Assembly: GCF_965208895.1 (NCBI RefSeq)
Contig: NZ_OZ242363.1
Location: 62,001-126,000 of the forward strand
DNA length: 64,000 nucleotides
Direction: 5' to 3'
From: Poriferisodalis sp965208895
GTDB lineage: Bacteria > Actinomycetota > Acidimicrobiia > Acidimicrobiales > Poriferisodalaceae
Shown here: positions 53,851-63,345 of the stretch, piece after piece
Position numbering within the stretch: the first letter of the stretch is position 1
How the letters are laid out: each line of letters opens with the position of its first letter
Notes under the pieces: model-generated
What the model saw: only the letters and a program-made list of their open reading frames with translations
Told to the model about the DNA's origin: nothing
The model's database searches: none
Position numbers and translations under genes: made by a program

Positions 53851-54300
53851 CTACTGCTCGAACCCGAGACGTTCCTGCTCGGTGCGGATGAAGCTGATCA
53901 CCTTCTCGATCTCGAGATCGGAGATGCCTTCGACAGGCGGCATGTCGCCGAACCACCAGTGGTGTTCTCGAGTGCCCTCACGGATCGCCGCCCGGTATGC
54001 GAAGTCGCCGTGGTGGTTGGGTTCGTAGATGATGGAGAGCTGCGACGGGCCCTTGTCAGTGCCGCGCAGGTCGACCCCGTGACACTCGGCGCAGTACTGC
54101 TGGTACACCGCAGCTCCGTCGGGAATAACCAGCGCAGTAGCAGTGCTCGTGGGAGCCGTCACCTCAGCGGTCTGTGCGGGGGGCGGCTCGGTAGCCGACG
54201 TGTCGCCGGCTTCGCTGGTATCGGCACCGCAGGCTGCGGTTATCACGCAGGTGACAAATATCGCCACGGCGATCCGAAGCCCGGTTGTACTTCCGGTCAC
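53851..54300 (-). CDS. Cytochrome c lipoprotein
   Basis: GTG 54300 overlaps the stop of the upstream copper gene (GTGA), giving 149 residues. A lipoprotein signal ends at ITAAC, a Thr/Ala-rich linker follows, and then a class I cytochrome c domain with heme site CAECH and axial Met in FGDMPPVEG. It is anchored outside the membrane and probably hands electrons between a dehydrogenase and a terminal oxidase. Coupling to CopC-CopD suggests a role with copper enzymes. Confidence 0.88.
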   Translation of the reverse strand: MTGSTTGLRIAVAIFVTCVITAACGADTSEAGDTSATEPPPAQTAEVTAPTSTATALVIPDGAAVYQQYCAECHGVDLRGTDKGPSQLSIIYEPNHHGDFAYRAAIREGTREHHWWFGDMPPVEGISDLEIEKVISFIRTEQERLGFEQ

Positions 54301-55880
54301 AGTACAGATGCTCCCACGAGAAAGGCCGTGACGACGCCGACGCATCCAAGCAGCACGGCCTCAGTGGCCACAGTTCGGAACAATCGCTCGTGTACCGGAT
54401 CCTCGGCCGATTGGGCAGCGATTCGCGCTGCGACGGGCATATGGACCCAGCGGTTGCGCATCCCCAAGGCTGCGGCGACGGCCACGAGGGCGATCTTTGC
54501 GAGCAGCAGGCGGCCCCACGCACTTGACCATAGGTCGGAAAGTTGGTCCATTACGAGCACTGCCATGACCGTGCCGGCAACGCCCGCAAGCACAAACGAA
54601 ACGGATGCCAACTGAGAAAAGCGCACCAGGTACCGGATCACTTCGCGGCTGCGGCGACGACGCCGGACGACGCTGGCGAGCATCACCAGACCGCCGCTCC
54701 ACACGCCGGCAGCGCTCACGTGGGCCAGGTTGGCCACCGTGTGCAACCACCTCGGTCCCTCGGTGACTGTATGACCGTCAAGGGAATACGCCGCAACAAT
54801 CCCGACGGCGCCGACGATCCCGACCGCCGCCAGTACGGACCTGTCGGGATGCGGTGCTTCGTGACGCGATGCCGTGAACACAGCGAGGCCGCCGACCAGC
54901 CGTAGACATGCGGCTAGACCGAATTGCGTCCCGAGAACTCCGGTGATCGCATCGACCGTCCAGATCGCAGACCAGTCGTCGTTGACGATGGCGGCCTGGG
55001 TCAGCACCGCGACAATTGCGCTGGCCCCGAGCAGGAGTCCGCCGTAGCGAACCCACGCCCGCAAGCGGGCCCGCTCGAGCGGCTCGTCGCGTACGACGAA
55101 TGCCATGAACGCGAACCCGCCCACGATGATCAACGTCGCCAACAGGCCCAAGACCCGCATCGAGTCCGCGAACCTCTGTGCGCCGGTCGCTCCTGAGCTG
55201 CGGTGCAGTGCCTGCGATGTCGCGGTGCGTTCTGCTCCACCGAGATCTTCCGCAGCCGCGTTCGTCATCGAAGTAGTCGAGAACGCGTTCTCCGCAGTGT
55301 CGGGCACCGACGGCGGGTCAGCCACAGTCATCGTCGGCGGGCGTGGATCGTCGTCGCGGGCAGAGCCGGTTGAGCTTGCAGACGCGCCGTCACCGGCTGA
55401 GCGAACCCCCTCCGCAGAGTCGGCGGTTTCGTCGGGGAACTCCCTGTCGGACGCATTGCTCGCCTCCCCAGTCGATGCCGCTGAGGGGTCGGGACTCCCA
55501 GCCACCGTGAACCCAAATGAACCTTCGACGACGTGGCCGTCCTCGGCCACGACCCGCCACGAAACCTCGAACTGCCCGCCAGACAAAGGCGGTTCGAAGT
55601 TCAGCAGCCAAGTCTGCCTGTCGGCAGAGTTCAGCGAGGCAGGACGGCGTTCATCGCCGTGCTCGTCGAACACGGCGACACCGCTCCCGGCCGGTTCGAC
55701 CGGACGGTTGAACGTGAGCGAGATCTGCGAGACGGGATCGTCGGCGGTTTCGCCGTCAGCCGGTTGCGAAGTATCCAGGCCCGTGTGAGCAGCCGCTGGC
55801 GCCTGTATGACGAGCGCAAGCGCGGCTCCGAAAGCCAGTGCCAACATGACGACTCTCAAGCACAGCGATCTCAGGCGCAC
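54297..55880 (-). CDS. CopC-CopD fusion copper protein (YcnJ-like)
   Basis: This 527-residue protein has a signal peptide cut so that mature His1 leads (AHTGLDTSQPADG). The CopC beta-barrel (about 32-127) has the second copper-brace residues in AEDGHVVEGSFGF. A Ser/Asp-rich linker (about 130-235) is followed by a CopD membrane domain with about eight helices (RVLGLLATLIIVGGFAFMAF onward). Such fusions move or store Cu(II) at the membrane. The start is GTG 55880; ATG 55847 is an alternative. The cytochrome c gene overlaps its stop. Confidence 0.9.
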   Translation of the reverse strand: MRLRSLCLRVVMLALAFGAALALVIQAPAAAHTGLDTSQPADGETADDPVSQISLTFNRPVEPAGSGVAVFDEHGDERRPASLNSADRQTWLLNFEPPLSGGQFEVSWRVVAEDGHVVEGSFGFTVAGSPDPSAASTGEASNASDREFPDETADSAEGVRSAGDGASASSTGSARDDDPRPPTMTVADPPSVPDTAENAFSTTSMTNAAAEDLGGAERTATSQALHRSSGATGAQRFADSMRVLGLLATLIIVGGFAFMAFVVRDEPLERARLRAWVRYGGLLLGASAIVAVLTQAAIVNDDWSAIWTVDAITGVLGTQFGLAACLRLVGGLAVFTASRHEAPHPDRSVLAAVGIVGAVGIVAAYSLDGHTVTEGPRWLHTVANLAHVSAAGVWSGGLVMLASVVRRRRRSREVIRYLVRFSQLASVSFVLAGVAGTVMAVLVMDQLSDLWSSAWGRLLLAKIALVAVAAALGMRNRWVHMPVAARIAAQSAEDPVHERLFRTVATEAVLLGCVGVVTAFLVGASVL

Positions 55881-55950
55881 CGAGTTCGAATCTTGTCGCA
55901 GAAACTGGCAATCTGCTGTGAACGCTCGCAGAATGCGATGCCATTCGGCA

Positions 55951-56523
55951 TCAATCAGCCAGAGCCGCTTGGTAAGCGCTCAGGACCCTGTCGTTGAAGC
56001 AGACGAAACGGATCGATGCGACGTCAGTGGGCGTGCTTCGCGCAGTTTCCACGGCGATCTGCGTGGCGGGCTCGAAGGGATAGCCGTACACACCGGTGGA
56101 AATGGCAGGAAAGGCGACTGAACGGGCGCTTACTTCACCGGCGCGGGCCAGTGACTCCCGGTAGCACGAGGCCAGCAGCTCGGCTTCGCCGTGGTGGCCG
56201 CCGTGCCAGATCGGCCCGACGGTATGGATGACCCAGCGGGCGGGCAGCCCGAATCCCGGCGTGACCTTGGCCTGACCGGTCGGGCAGCCGCCGAGGGTGC
56301 AGCAGTGTGCGAGCAACTCAGGCCCCGCGGCCCGGTGGATGGCGCCGTCTACGCCGCCCCCGCCCAACAGAGTCTCATTGGCGGCATTCACGACGGCATC
56401 AACCTGCTCGACGGTGATGTCGCCGAGCGCCGCCTCCAGCCGCGGGCTCTGGTGCGCCCCTTTCACTTGATTGCCTCGCCCGAAGTCAGCTCCGGCATCG
56501 GCAGTTGTTCCGCTGCCGCTCAT
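55951..56523 (-). CDS. Macrodomain protein, O-acetyl-ADP-ribose deacetylase-like
   Basis: From ATG 56523 (ATGA overlap with the tandem CaiB gene) the protein has 190 residues. Macrodomain signatures are DAVVNAANETLLGGGGVDGA at about residues 35-54 (ADP-ribose-binding NAAN and glycine loop) and AFPAISTGVYGYP. It hydrolyses ADP-ribose esters such as O-acetyl-ADP-ribose or removes ADP-ribose from proteins. The longer upstream frame is a shadow of the CoA transferase gene. Confidence 0.92.
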   Translation of the reverse strand: MSGSGTTADAGADFGRGNQVKGAHQSPRLEAALGDITVEQVDAVVNAANETLLGGGGVDGAIHRAAGPELLAHCCTLGGCPTGQAKVTPGFGLPARWVIHTVGPIWHGGHHGEAELLASCYRESLARAGEVSARSVAFPAISTGVYGYPFEPATQIAVETARSTPTDVASIRFVCFNDRVLSAYQAALAD

Positions 56524-58865
56524 TCGAGGGCTTCGGCGACAGCCAGCTCGGCGATGCGGTCGGCGTCGTAGCCGAGGATGTCGCCGAGAATCTCGAAGGT
56601 GTGCTCGCCGTAGGTGGGCCCGGCCCAGTCGAAGCCGCTGTGGGCTTCCGACAGTGTGTACGGCACGGCGTCGATCACTGCGCGGCGGGCGTATTGGTGG
56701 GGCGCCCATTGGAAGTGTCCACGATGGGCGAGCTGCGGATCGTCGATGCAGGCTCCCGAGTTCTGGACGTAGTGAGCGGGAACGCCGTGCGCCTGGAGGC
56801 GATGCATGAGACCCGAACCGTTCTGGCGGGCGGTGAAGGCGCTGATGATCTCGTCAAGCTCGTCTTGGCGGGTCCGGCGGGCGGATTGGTCGAGATCGGC
56901 GAGATCCTCCCGGCGCATCTCGATCGCCAGTGACTGCCACTGGTCATCGTCCTCGATCGCAATGGCGATCCACTGGTCATCGCCGGCAGCCGGGTACACG
57001 CCGTGGGGCACCATGTGGTCGTCGGCGTTGCCGCGCCGGGTCCGTCTCATGCCGGTGGCCTGCATCTCGGCGATGGCGGGCGCCAGCAGGTGCACCGCTG
57101 CCTCCATCTGGGAGAAGTCCAGGTGCTGACCTTCGCCTGTGCGGCGGCGGTGGTCGAGGGCGGCGAGCAGGGCGCACACCGTGAATCTGGGCGAGCAGTA
57201 GTCGGTGTAGGCAAGGTACGGGCCGGCCGGTCCTCGGTCGTCCCAGCCAGTGATGTCGAAGAACCCGGCGACGGAGGCAGCCATGTTGCCGAAGCCGGCG
57301 AAGTCGCGGTGCGGGCCGCTCTGGCCCATCACGCAGCTCGACACCATGATCAGGCCGGCGTTGATCTGCCGGAGATCGTCGTAGCCGAGTCCCCAGGCGG
57401 CCATCGTGCCGGGCGTGAACGACTCGATGGCCACGTCGGCCCATGCGACGAGATCACGCACGACCTCACGAGCCTCGGGCTTGGACAGATCAAGCGAGAT
57501 CGTCATCTTGTTGGCGTTCGCAGAATGCCAGGCGATGGCATTCTCCTGGTCTGCCACGTCGTCTCGATGGCCGAGGGCGCCTCGCAGCAGGCATGGTCGG
57601 TTCTGGGTCTCGACGCGCACGACGGTGGCGCCCCAATGCGCCAGGATCTTCGTTGCCAGGGGAGCGGCGGCAACCCAGGCCAGATCGGCGACCTTGAGGC
57701 CGGCCAGGGGCTTGTCCGAGCGGGCGCCGTCGGGCAGCGGCTCCGGCGGTGATGGCAGGCCTGCGCCGGAGTCGGCCCGCAGCTCCTCTGTGTGAGCGCC
57801 CGCTTCGGGTGGCGGACCGAGGGGCTGCAGGGGCGTGCGATCGGCCAGCACGAATCGCCCCGGAAGCTGGATGCCGTCGACGTCGTCCCAGAACTCGCGT
57901 GCGGCAAGCTGCGGGCTGTCGAGCACGTCCTGGAGGGTGTTGACCGGGCAGACGAGCAGCGACTCGCGCAGGCCCCGCTCGATCATCTCGGCCTTCGTCT
58001 TCGTGAGGCAGAAGCGGGCGATGTCCGCCATTACGCCTTCGATGACGTCGATGGTCTCTTCGCCGCTCTGCAGCTGCAATGCGAAGTTCACCCAGTCCTT
58101 GTTGAGTGTCTCGTCGTCGCAGAAGCCTTCTTCGTTCATCCATGCCAGGAATCGGCGCACCATCGGGCCGATCATCGGACCGAAGGCGACGGTGACGATC
58201 ATGTAGCCGTCCTTGCACGGGTAGATCGTGCGGAGCATGAGCGCGCCGAAGCGCACGCCGCCTGCCTCGCGTTGCACCTCTTCCAAGCCGGCGGGCGCGT
58301 AGAGGATCGCTGACAGAGCCGTCTCGCAGACTGCCTGTTGGGTGGACAGGTCCACGTGCTGGCCTCGTCCGGAACGGGCCCGGTGCTCGAGCGCCACGAG
58401 CGCTGCGACGGCAGCCTGGGCGCTGGCGTGGAGCCACGCTTGGGCGATGCTGATGCGCACTGGGGGCCGGTCGCTGTCGCCGGTCACCGCCAGCTGGCCG
58501 CTGGATGCGAACAGGGTCAGGTCGGTCGCCTTCCAGTCGGCTTTCGGCCCGGTCTCGCCCCAGGGAGTGATGTGCACGGTGATGAGCTGCTCGTTCGCCT
58601 CGCGCAAGGCCCCGAGGTCAAGCACAAACGGTGTGGCGTCGTTGTGCAGCACGATGTCGGCTCCGGCGGCGAGGTCGGCCACCTCGTCGGCGTCAGCCGC
58701 TACGACCGACCGTTTGCCGCGGTTGTAGGCGTCGTGGGCATAGCCACGCGGCCACCCCCCCGGAGGCTCCACGAGCACGACATCGGCGCCGAGCTGGGCC
58801 AGCAGATTGCCGGCGAACCAGCACCGTTCGTCGGTGAGATCCAGCACCCGATATGGACCAAGCAT
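56520..58865 (-). CDS. Tandem CaiB/BaiF CoA-transferase protein (two fused domains)
   Basis: ATG 58865, preceded by GGGGGG, is preferred to ATG 58928. The 781 residues comprise two class III CoA-transferase domains. In the first (about 1-365) the catalytic Asp is kept in KATDLTLFASSGQL. In the second (about 380-781), which starts LAGLKVADLAWVAAAPLATK, the matching place reads FAGFGNMAASVAGF without an Asp. One half is therefore probably catalytic and the other structural, as the natural dimer is joined in one chain. The acid and donor are unknown. Confidence 0.88.
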   Translation of the reverse strand: MLGPYRVLDLTDERCWFAGNLLAQLGADVVLVEPPGGWPRGYAHDAYNRGKRSVVAADADEVADLAAGADIVLHNDATPFVLDLGALREANEQLITVHITPWGETGPKADWKATDLTLFASSGQLAVTGDSDRPPVRISIAQAWLHASAQAAVAALVALEHRARSGRGQHVDLSTQQAVCETALSAILYAPAGLEEVQREAGGVRFGALMLRTIYPCKDGYMIVTVAFGPMIGPMVRRFLAWMNEEGFCDDETLNKDWVNFALQLQSGEETIDVIEGVMADIARFCLTKTKAEMIERGLRESLLVCPVNTLQDVLDSPQLAAREFWDDVDGIQLPGRFVLADRTPLQPLGPPPEAGAHTEELRADSGAGLPSPPEPLPDGARSDKPLAGLKVADLAWVAAAPLATKILAHWGATVVRVETQNRPCLLRGALGHRDDVADQENAIAWHSANANKMTISLDLSKPEAREVVRDLVAWADVAIESFTPGTMAAWGLGYDDLRQINAGLIMVSSCVMGQSGPHRDFAGFGNMAASVAGFFDITGWDDRGPAGPYLAYTDYCSPRFTVCALLAALDHRRRTGEGQHLDFSQMEAAVHLLAPAIAEMQATGMRRTRRGNADDHMVPHGVYPAAGDDQWIAIAIEDDDQWQSLAIEMRREDLADLDQSARRTRQDELDEIISAFTARQNGSGLMHRLQAHGVPAHYVQNSGACIDDPQLAHRGHFQWAPHQYARRAVIDAVPYTLSEAHSGFDWAGPTYGEHTFEILGDILGYDADRIAELAVAEALE

Positions 58866-58986
58866 CCCGCCCCCCAGGCGTCGATCCTGCGGCGACTTCG
58901 CGTTGCCGCTGCTCCTGCGACCGGACACTAGTGCTGGACGCCGAACGGCCAGCGAGCGATGCGAAGCGCCCGAGCTCCAGGCGGCG

Positions 58987-59757
58987 CTACTCGGGAGTGA
59001 CGTAGGCGGCGGTCAGGCCTCCGTCGATCTGGAGGTTCGCGCCGGTCATGTAGGAAGAGTCGTCTGATGCCAGGAACAGGGCGGCTGCCGCCATCTCGTC
59101 TGCTTCGCCGAATCGGCCCATCGGCACATGGACCAGACGGCGCTGTTTCTTCTCGGGTGTGTCGAGGAACGACATCAGCATCTCGGTGCGCAGCGGCCCG
59201 GGGGAGAGGGCATTGACGCGGATGTTCTCGCGAGCGTGGACGACCGCGAGTTCCCGGGTCAGCGACAGCACGGCGCCCTTGGAGGCGGTGTAGGCGATCT
59301 GCGGCGTGGCAGCGCCGACCGACGCGACAAACGATGCGGTGTTGATGATCGATCCGCCGCCGCGGCGCCGCATCGCTTTCACGGCGTACTTGCAGCCGTA
59401 CAGCACGCCTTTCACGTTGACCTCGAACGTGCGCTTGAGCGTCTCGTCGGTGGTCGCTACGGCGTCGGTGTCGTCATCGAGCATGATCCCGGCGTTGTTG
59501 AAGGCCACGTCAAGTCCGCCGTACTCGTCCTCGGCGCGACCGAAGGCGGCTGCGATGTCCGATTCCGCAGACACATCGGCACGTACAGCGATGGCCTCGC
59601 CGCCTGCGGCCCGTACCTCCGCCACGGTGTCGTCGTTGGACGCAGCGATGTCGACGGCGACGATGCGAGCGCCCTCCGCAGCGAATCGCAGAGCCGTCGC
59701 CCGCCCAATGCCACTGCCCGTTCCTGTGATCAACGCCACCTTGCCCTGCAGCCTCAT
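58987..59757 (-). CDS. Short-chain dehydrogenase/reductase (SDR)
   Basis: ATG 59757 with GGAGG upstream gives 256 residues. The cofactor motif is TGTGSGIG at residues 11-18, the NNAG motif is FNNAGIML, and the catalytic Tyr/Lys pair is in AYTASKGAV, with upstream Ser. The classical SDR end (GANLQIDGG) is present. It oxidises or reduces an alcohol or ketone with NAD(P). The much longer frame upstream is a shadow of the FAD oxidoreductase. It lies head to head with that gene (180-bp gap). Confidence 0.93.
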   Translation of the reverse strand: MRLQGKVALITGTGSGIGRATALRFAAEGARIVAVDIAASNDDTVAEVRAAGGEAIAVRADVSAESDIAAAFGRAEDEYGGLDVAFNNAGIMLDDDTDAVATTDETLKRTFEVNVKGVLYGCKYAVKAMRRRGGGSIINTASFVASVGAATPQIAYTASKGAVLSLTRELAVVHARENIRVNALSPGPLRTEMLMSFLDTPEKKQRRLVHVPMGRFGEADEMAAAALFLASDDSSYMTGANLQIDGGLTAAYVTPE

Positions 59758-59937
59758 GGAAATCCTCCCTGAACTGACGCAGTCTCTGTGGGCCATTGTC
59801 CCCGACTCCCGCGCCCGTTCGAGGCGGTACGGCCGCTGTGCCTTCTGGCGGAAGCGAGGACTGCCATCATCTTTGGCGATCGGCTTGGGTCTTCGAGGGC
59901 CGGCTCGGGACCGGATTCTGCGACAGAACGGTGATTG

Positions 59938-61122
59938 ATGAACGACAGCTACGACGTTGTGATCGTGGGAGGTGCCGTAATTGGTTCGTCGATTGCCTGG
60001 GCGCTGTCGGCCGACGACGGCTTCGACGGCACCGTGCTGGTGGTCGAGCGCGACCCCACCTACGCGCAAGCCTCGACATCGCTGACCAACAGCTGCATGC
60101 GCCAGCAGTTTTCTAACCCGCTCAACGTTGAGATCTCCCGATTCGGGGCTGACTTCGTGCGCAACTTTCGGGAGCGTCTCGGCGGCGATCCTGAGGTCCC
60201 CGACCTGTTCGTGCACCACTTCGGCTACATGTACCTCGCCGGCGATGACGACTTCGCGGCGACCCTGCGCTCCAATCAGGCAATTCAGGCTGAGCTCGGC
60301 GCAGGCACCCGCATTATGAGCCCCGCCGAGATCAAGGCCGCCTACCCCTTCTACAACGTCGACGACATCGTGTGCGGCAGCCACAATCTCGTTGATGAGG
60401 GCTATTTCGACTCGGGCACCATGTTCGACTGGTGGAGGCGCAAGGCCCGCCAAAACGGCGTCGAATACGTGACTGCCGAGGTTGCTGATCTGGTCGTAGT
60501 TGAGGGGCGGGTCGAGGCTGCGGTGCTGGGGTCCGGCGAGACGGTGCGGTGCGAAACGCTGGTGAATGCGGCAGGCCCGCGTGCGATCGAGGTGGCTCGG
60601 ATGGTCGGCGCCGACCTGCCGGTCGAGCCGCGCAAGCGCTACACGTACATCTTCGAAGCCGCCGAGCCTCTCGACCGCGCTCTGCCGCTCACCATCGATC
60701 CCACCGGCGTCCACATGCGCAGCGACGGTGACGCCTACATGTGCGGCTGCACACCAGGCATCGACCCCGCCGTCGACTACGACGACTTCGCCATGGACCA
60801 CGACATCTTCGAGGACAAGGTGTGGCCGGCGCTGGTGCACCGAGTGCCGGCATTCGAACGCCTCAAGGTCACCAGCCAGTGGGCGGGTCACTACGCCTAC
60901 AACACGCTCGATCACAATGTCGTGGTCGGACCCCACCACGAGATAGCGAACTTCATCTTCGCCAACGGATTCTCCGGGCATGGCATGCAGCAATCGCCGG
61001 CCATCGGCCGTGCAGTCTCGGAGTGGATCGCCTATGGCGAGTACCGCACGCTGGACCTGACGCCGCTGGGTTATCGGCGCATCGTCGAGGGTCGGCCGTT
61101 CGTCGAGAGCGCCATCATCTGA
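59938..61122 (+). CDS. FAD-dependent oxidoreductase, DAO family
   Basis: This 394-residue protein starts at ATG 59938. It has an N-terminal Rossmann motif (DVVIVGGAVIGSSIAWAL, with Ala in place of one Gly), a substrate-side beta domain, and the C-terminal FSGHGMQQSPAIG loop typical of glycine/sarcosine oxidase relatives. These enzymes oxidise secondary amines or amino acids to imines with H2O2 release or electron transfer. The substrate is unknown. It is co-directional with the LLM monooxygenase 54 bp downstream. Confidence 0.9.
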   Translation: MNDSYDVVIVGGAVIGSSIAWALSADDGFDGTVLVVERDPTYAQASTSLTNSCMRQQFSNPLNVEISRFGADFVRNFRERLGGDPEVPDLFVHHFGYMYLAGDDDFAATLRSNQAIQAELGAGTRIMSPAEIKAAYPFYNVDDIVCGSHNLVDEGYFDSGTMFDWWRRKARQNGVEYVTAEVADLVVVEGRVEAAVLGSGETVRCETLVNAAGPRAIEVARMVGADLPVEPRKRYTYIFEAAEPLDRALPLTIDPTGVHMRSDGDAYMCGCTPGIDPAVDYDDFAMDHDIFEDKVWPALVHRVPAFERLKVTSQWAGHYAYNTLDHNVVVGPHHEIANFIFANGFSGHGMQQSPAIGRAVSEWIAYGEYRTLDLTPLGYRRIVEGRPFVESAII

Positions 61123-61176
61123 GCGCCGGCGCACGTCGGCTCAGCCGATCGGGCGGCGCGCAAGTACTCTCGCTCC

Positions 61177-62187
61177 GTGCGCTTCGGCATCTTCGATCAG
61201 TTGGAACAGCCGGGAGACGTGCCGTGGCACGAGCTGTACCGGCACCGGCTGGACCTGCTCGTACGAGCCGAAGAGGCGGGCGTGTGGGGTTGGCACAAGT
61301 CCGAGCACCACTTGATTCCGCTCGACGCTGCACCCAGCATCAACGTGTACCTCGCTGCAGCGATCGAGCGCACGAGCCGCATCCGCATCTGCTCGCTGGT
61401 GCACCTGCTTCCCTTCTACCACCCGATCCGGCTGGCCGAGGAACTGTGCATGCTCGACCAGCTCTCCGAGGGCCGGCTGGAGTTCGGCTTCGGCAAGGGA
61501 ATCAGCGTCCCCGAGCACCTGCTGTGGGGCCTCGACCCCGAAGACGCCATTGCCAAGACCGACGAGTCGCTCGAGCTGATCCTGGCTGCCATGCAGACGA
61601 ACGGGAATTTCAGCTTCGAAGGCGAGTTCTTTTCGTTCGGCGACGTGCCGATCGAGTTCGAGCCGTACCAAAAGCCCTACCCGCCGCTGTGGCGGCCGGG
61701 CCAGCTTGAAACAGCCGCAGAGATGGGCGTGCGCACGATGGCCGCCGGGCCGCTGGCTGCGGTGGCCGGGAGCACGGCGCGCTACCACGAGCTGCTCCGC
61801 GACGACGGCATCGGCAGCCACCACTCGCCGATGATCGGAGGGCTGCGGCGACTGGTCGTCGCACCCACCGATGACGAGGCCGACGAGATCGGGCGCCGGA
61901 CGTGGGTTGCGTTCACCGGGCACCTGACTCGGCTGTTCCGTCGCTACGAGATGATCCCGCCGAACGACCCGACGCTCGGCGGCGACTACGACAAGGCGAA
62001 GCACTTCGAGGCGGTCGTGGTCGGTTCGCCACAGACCATCCGTTCGGTTTGCGAACGGTTCGCCGAGGAGGCAGGCACCGACTACTTCGTCGGTGTGTTT
62101 GCGTGGGGTGATCTCACGAACTACGAGGTGGACCGATCATTCGATCTGTTCGCCGAGCATGTGATTGCGCCGATGGCTACTTCCTGA
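61177..62187 (+). CDS. LLM-class flavin/F420-dependent monooxygenase
   Basis: This 336-residue protein shows the luciferase-like fold: MRFGIFDQLEQPGDVPWHEL at the start, GVWGWHKSEHHL, the strand-helix RLAEELCMLDQLSEGRLEFG and AAEMGVRTMAAGPL. The family uses reduced FMN or F420. With several other F420-type proteins in the window either is possible. It starts at GTG 61177. A perfect 16-bp palindrome overlaps its stop. Confidence 0.9.
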   Translation: MRFGIFDQLEQPGDVPWHELYRHRLDLLVRAEEAGVWGWHKSEHHLIPLDAAPSINVYLAAAIERTSRIRICSLVHLLPFYHPIRLAEELCMLDQLSEGRLEFGFGKGISVPEHLLWGLDPEDAIAKTDESLELILAAMQTNGNFSFEGEFFSFGDVPIEFEPYQKPYPPLWRPGQLETAAEMGVRTMAAGPLAAVAGSTARYHELLRDDGIGSHHSPMIGGLRRLVVAPTDDEADEIGRRTWVAFTGHLTRLFRRYEMIPPNDPTLGGDYDKAKHFEAVVVGSPQTIRSVCERFAEEAGTDYFVGVFAWGDLTNYEVDRSFDLFAEHVIAPMATS

Positions 62188-62198
62188 GCGCGCTCAGG
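62183..62198. terminator. Perfect 16-bp palindrome at the stop of the LLM gene
   Basis: CCTGAGCGCGCTCAGG is fully self-complementary and contains the TGA stop codon at 62185-62187. It could end transcription (no T-run) or be a dimer-protein operator for the VOC gene that starts 64 bp downstream. Confidence 0.35.
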
Positions 62199-62261
62199 TT
62201 GCTTGCCCTGAATCCTCAAGGCATATAGTCGCGAGAGAACTGAACTTGGGGGGCGGCTCGA

Positions 62262-62945
62262 ATGACTGCACTACATCCCAACGGCGTGAACCACCTCGCG
62301 CTTTCCACTCGCGACATGAAGGGCCAGCTGGAGTTCTGGTGCGACGTGCTGGGTTTGCCGCTGAAGGCCCTGTACTGGATGCACGGCGTGGACGGCACTT
62401 ATCACGGTTTCGTGGAGCTGGCGCCCGACAGCTACGTGGCGTTCGTGCAGCATCCCGACAACGCCAAGGACATCGAGCTGGGCGTCACTCACGCGGGCGG
62501 GCCCGGCGAGCCGGTCACCGCTGGCACCATGCAGCACGTCGCCTTCAACGTCGACACGTTCGAAGACCTGATGGCGCTGCGGGATCGCATCCGTGATCGT
62601 GGCGTGCAGGTGTTCGGGCCGATCGACCACGGCTTCATCCAGTCCGTCTACTTCGCCGGCCCCGAGGGGTTGGCGCTCGAGGTGGCGTGCGGGTCGGCTA
62701 TTCCCGCGGAGCAGTGGGTGGACCCCGAGGTACAAGACCTTTGCGGTATCTCCGGGTCCGAGCTCGAACGGCTGAAGAACCCGGCGGACTACATCCGTCC
62801 CGCTGAGCCTGTTTCGCAGCCGTCGTCCGATACCGGCATGCCGCGGCTCATGCCCGAAGACCACTACGACATGGTCATGAGCCTGCCGGACCAGGTGGTG
62901 TGGGACCGCATGAGCGAGACGACCCCACCAGTGACCGCCGACTGA
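62262..62945 (+). CDS. VOC-family (glyoxalase/dioxygenase fold) protein
   Basis: This 227-residue protein has one VOC module. Its start GVNHLALSTRDMKGQLEFWC carries the first metal His, followed by HVAFNVDTFEDLMALRDRIR and the late Glu in GPEGLALEVACG. It may be a dioxygenase, isomerase or resistance protein. A ribosome site (GGGGGG) precedes ATG 62262. The C-terminal 60 residues are an extension. Confidence 0.87.
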   Translation: MTALHPNGVNHLALSTRDMKGQLEFWCDVLGLPLKALYWMHGVDGTYHGFVELAPDSYVAFVQHPDNAKDIELGVTHAGGPGEPVTAGTMQHVAFNVDTFEDLMALRDRIRDRGVQVFGPIDHGFIQSVYFAGPEGLALEVACGSAIPAEQWVDPEVQDLCGISGSELERLKNPADYIRPAEPVSQPSSDTGMPRLMPEDHYDMVMSLPDQVVWDRMSETTPPVTAD

Positions 62946-63123
62946 GCACTGGGTGCGCCTGTTCTCCCATCGCAATCGTCCGGCGGCAGCCGGTCCGCTG
63001 CCAACCGAACTGGCTCGGATGGGGAGCAACTCGGCCCGGCTGGAGCCGTCTGGACGGGCGCCATCGACGCGTTCATGGCACGGGTCATCTCGGTTGCTAT
63101 ACAACTATGCTAGCACTAGATGA

Positions 63124-63129
63124 TATAAC
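63124..63129 (+). promoter_or_regulatory. -10 element of the CcdA/MazF-like operon, apparently leaderless
   Basis: TATAAC lies 7 nt before the ATG at 63136, in an AT-rich island unlike the surrounding DNA, which also holds the palindrome TGCTAGCA (63108-63115), a possible antitoxin operator. No ribosome site is visible. Confidence 0.4.
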
Positions 63130-63135
63130 AGTGTA

Positions 63136-63345
63136 ATGGCAACAACGAGGACGACGTTCACGTTGGACCGCGAGCTGGCTGAGCAGGCTCACCACCTGAG
63201 CGTCAACATCTCCGCCGCTGCGCGAGAAGGCGTGGCAGCCGCCGTGAAACGAGCCCTCGGCGAGTCTGATCGTGCGGCCTATGAACGAATCCCGGAAGAA
63301 CCCGACGAGTTTTGGGACGACGCCGAGGCGTGGGGTAACGAGTGA
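63136..63345 (+). CDS. CcdA-family antitoxin
   Basis: This 69-residue protein has a ribbon-helix-helix start (RTTFTLDRELAEQAHHLSVN) and an acidic tail (EEPDEFWDDAEAWGNE), like CcdA antitoxins. It overlaps the toxin start by GTGA. It should bind its own promoter and cap the toxin. Confidence 0.85.
   Translation: MATTRTTFTLDRELAEQAHHLSVNISAAAREGVAAAVKRALGESDRAAYERIPEEPDEFWDDAEAWGNE

Noticed and set aside
54297..54345. Earlier start at 54345 for the cytochrome c gene
   Set aside because: It would add basic residues before the lipoprotein signal and overlap the copper gene by 49 bp; GTG 54300 gives a clean GTGA coupling.
59758..61134. Upstream extension of the SDR frame to 715 residues
   Set aside because: It is antisense to the FAD oxidoreductase; SDR homology starts at ATG 59757 behind a GGAGG site.
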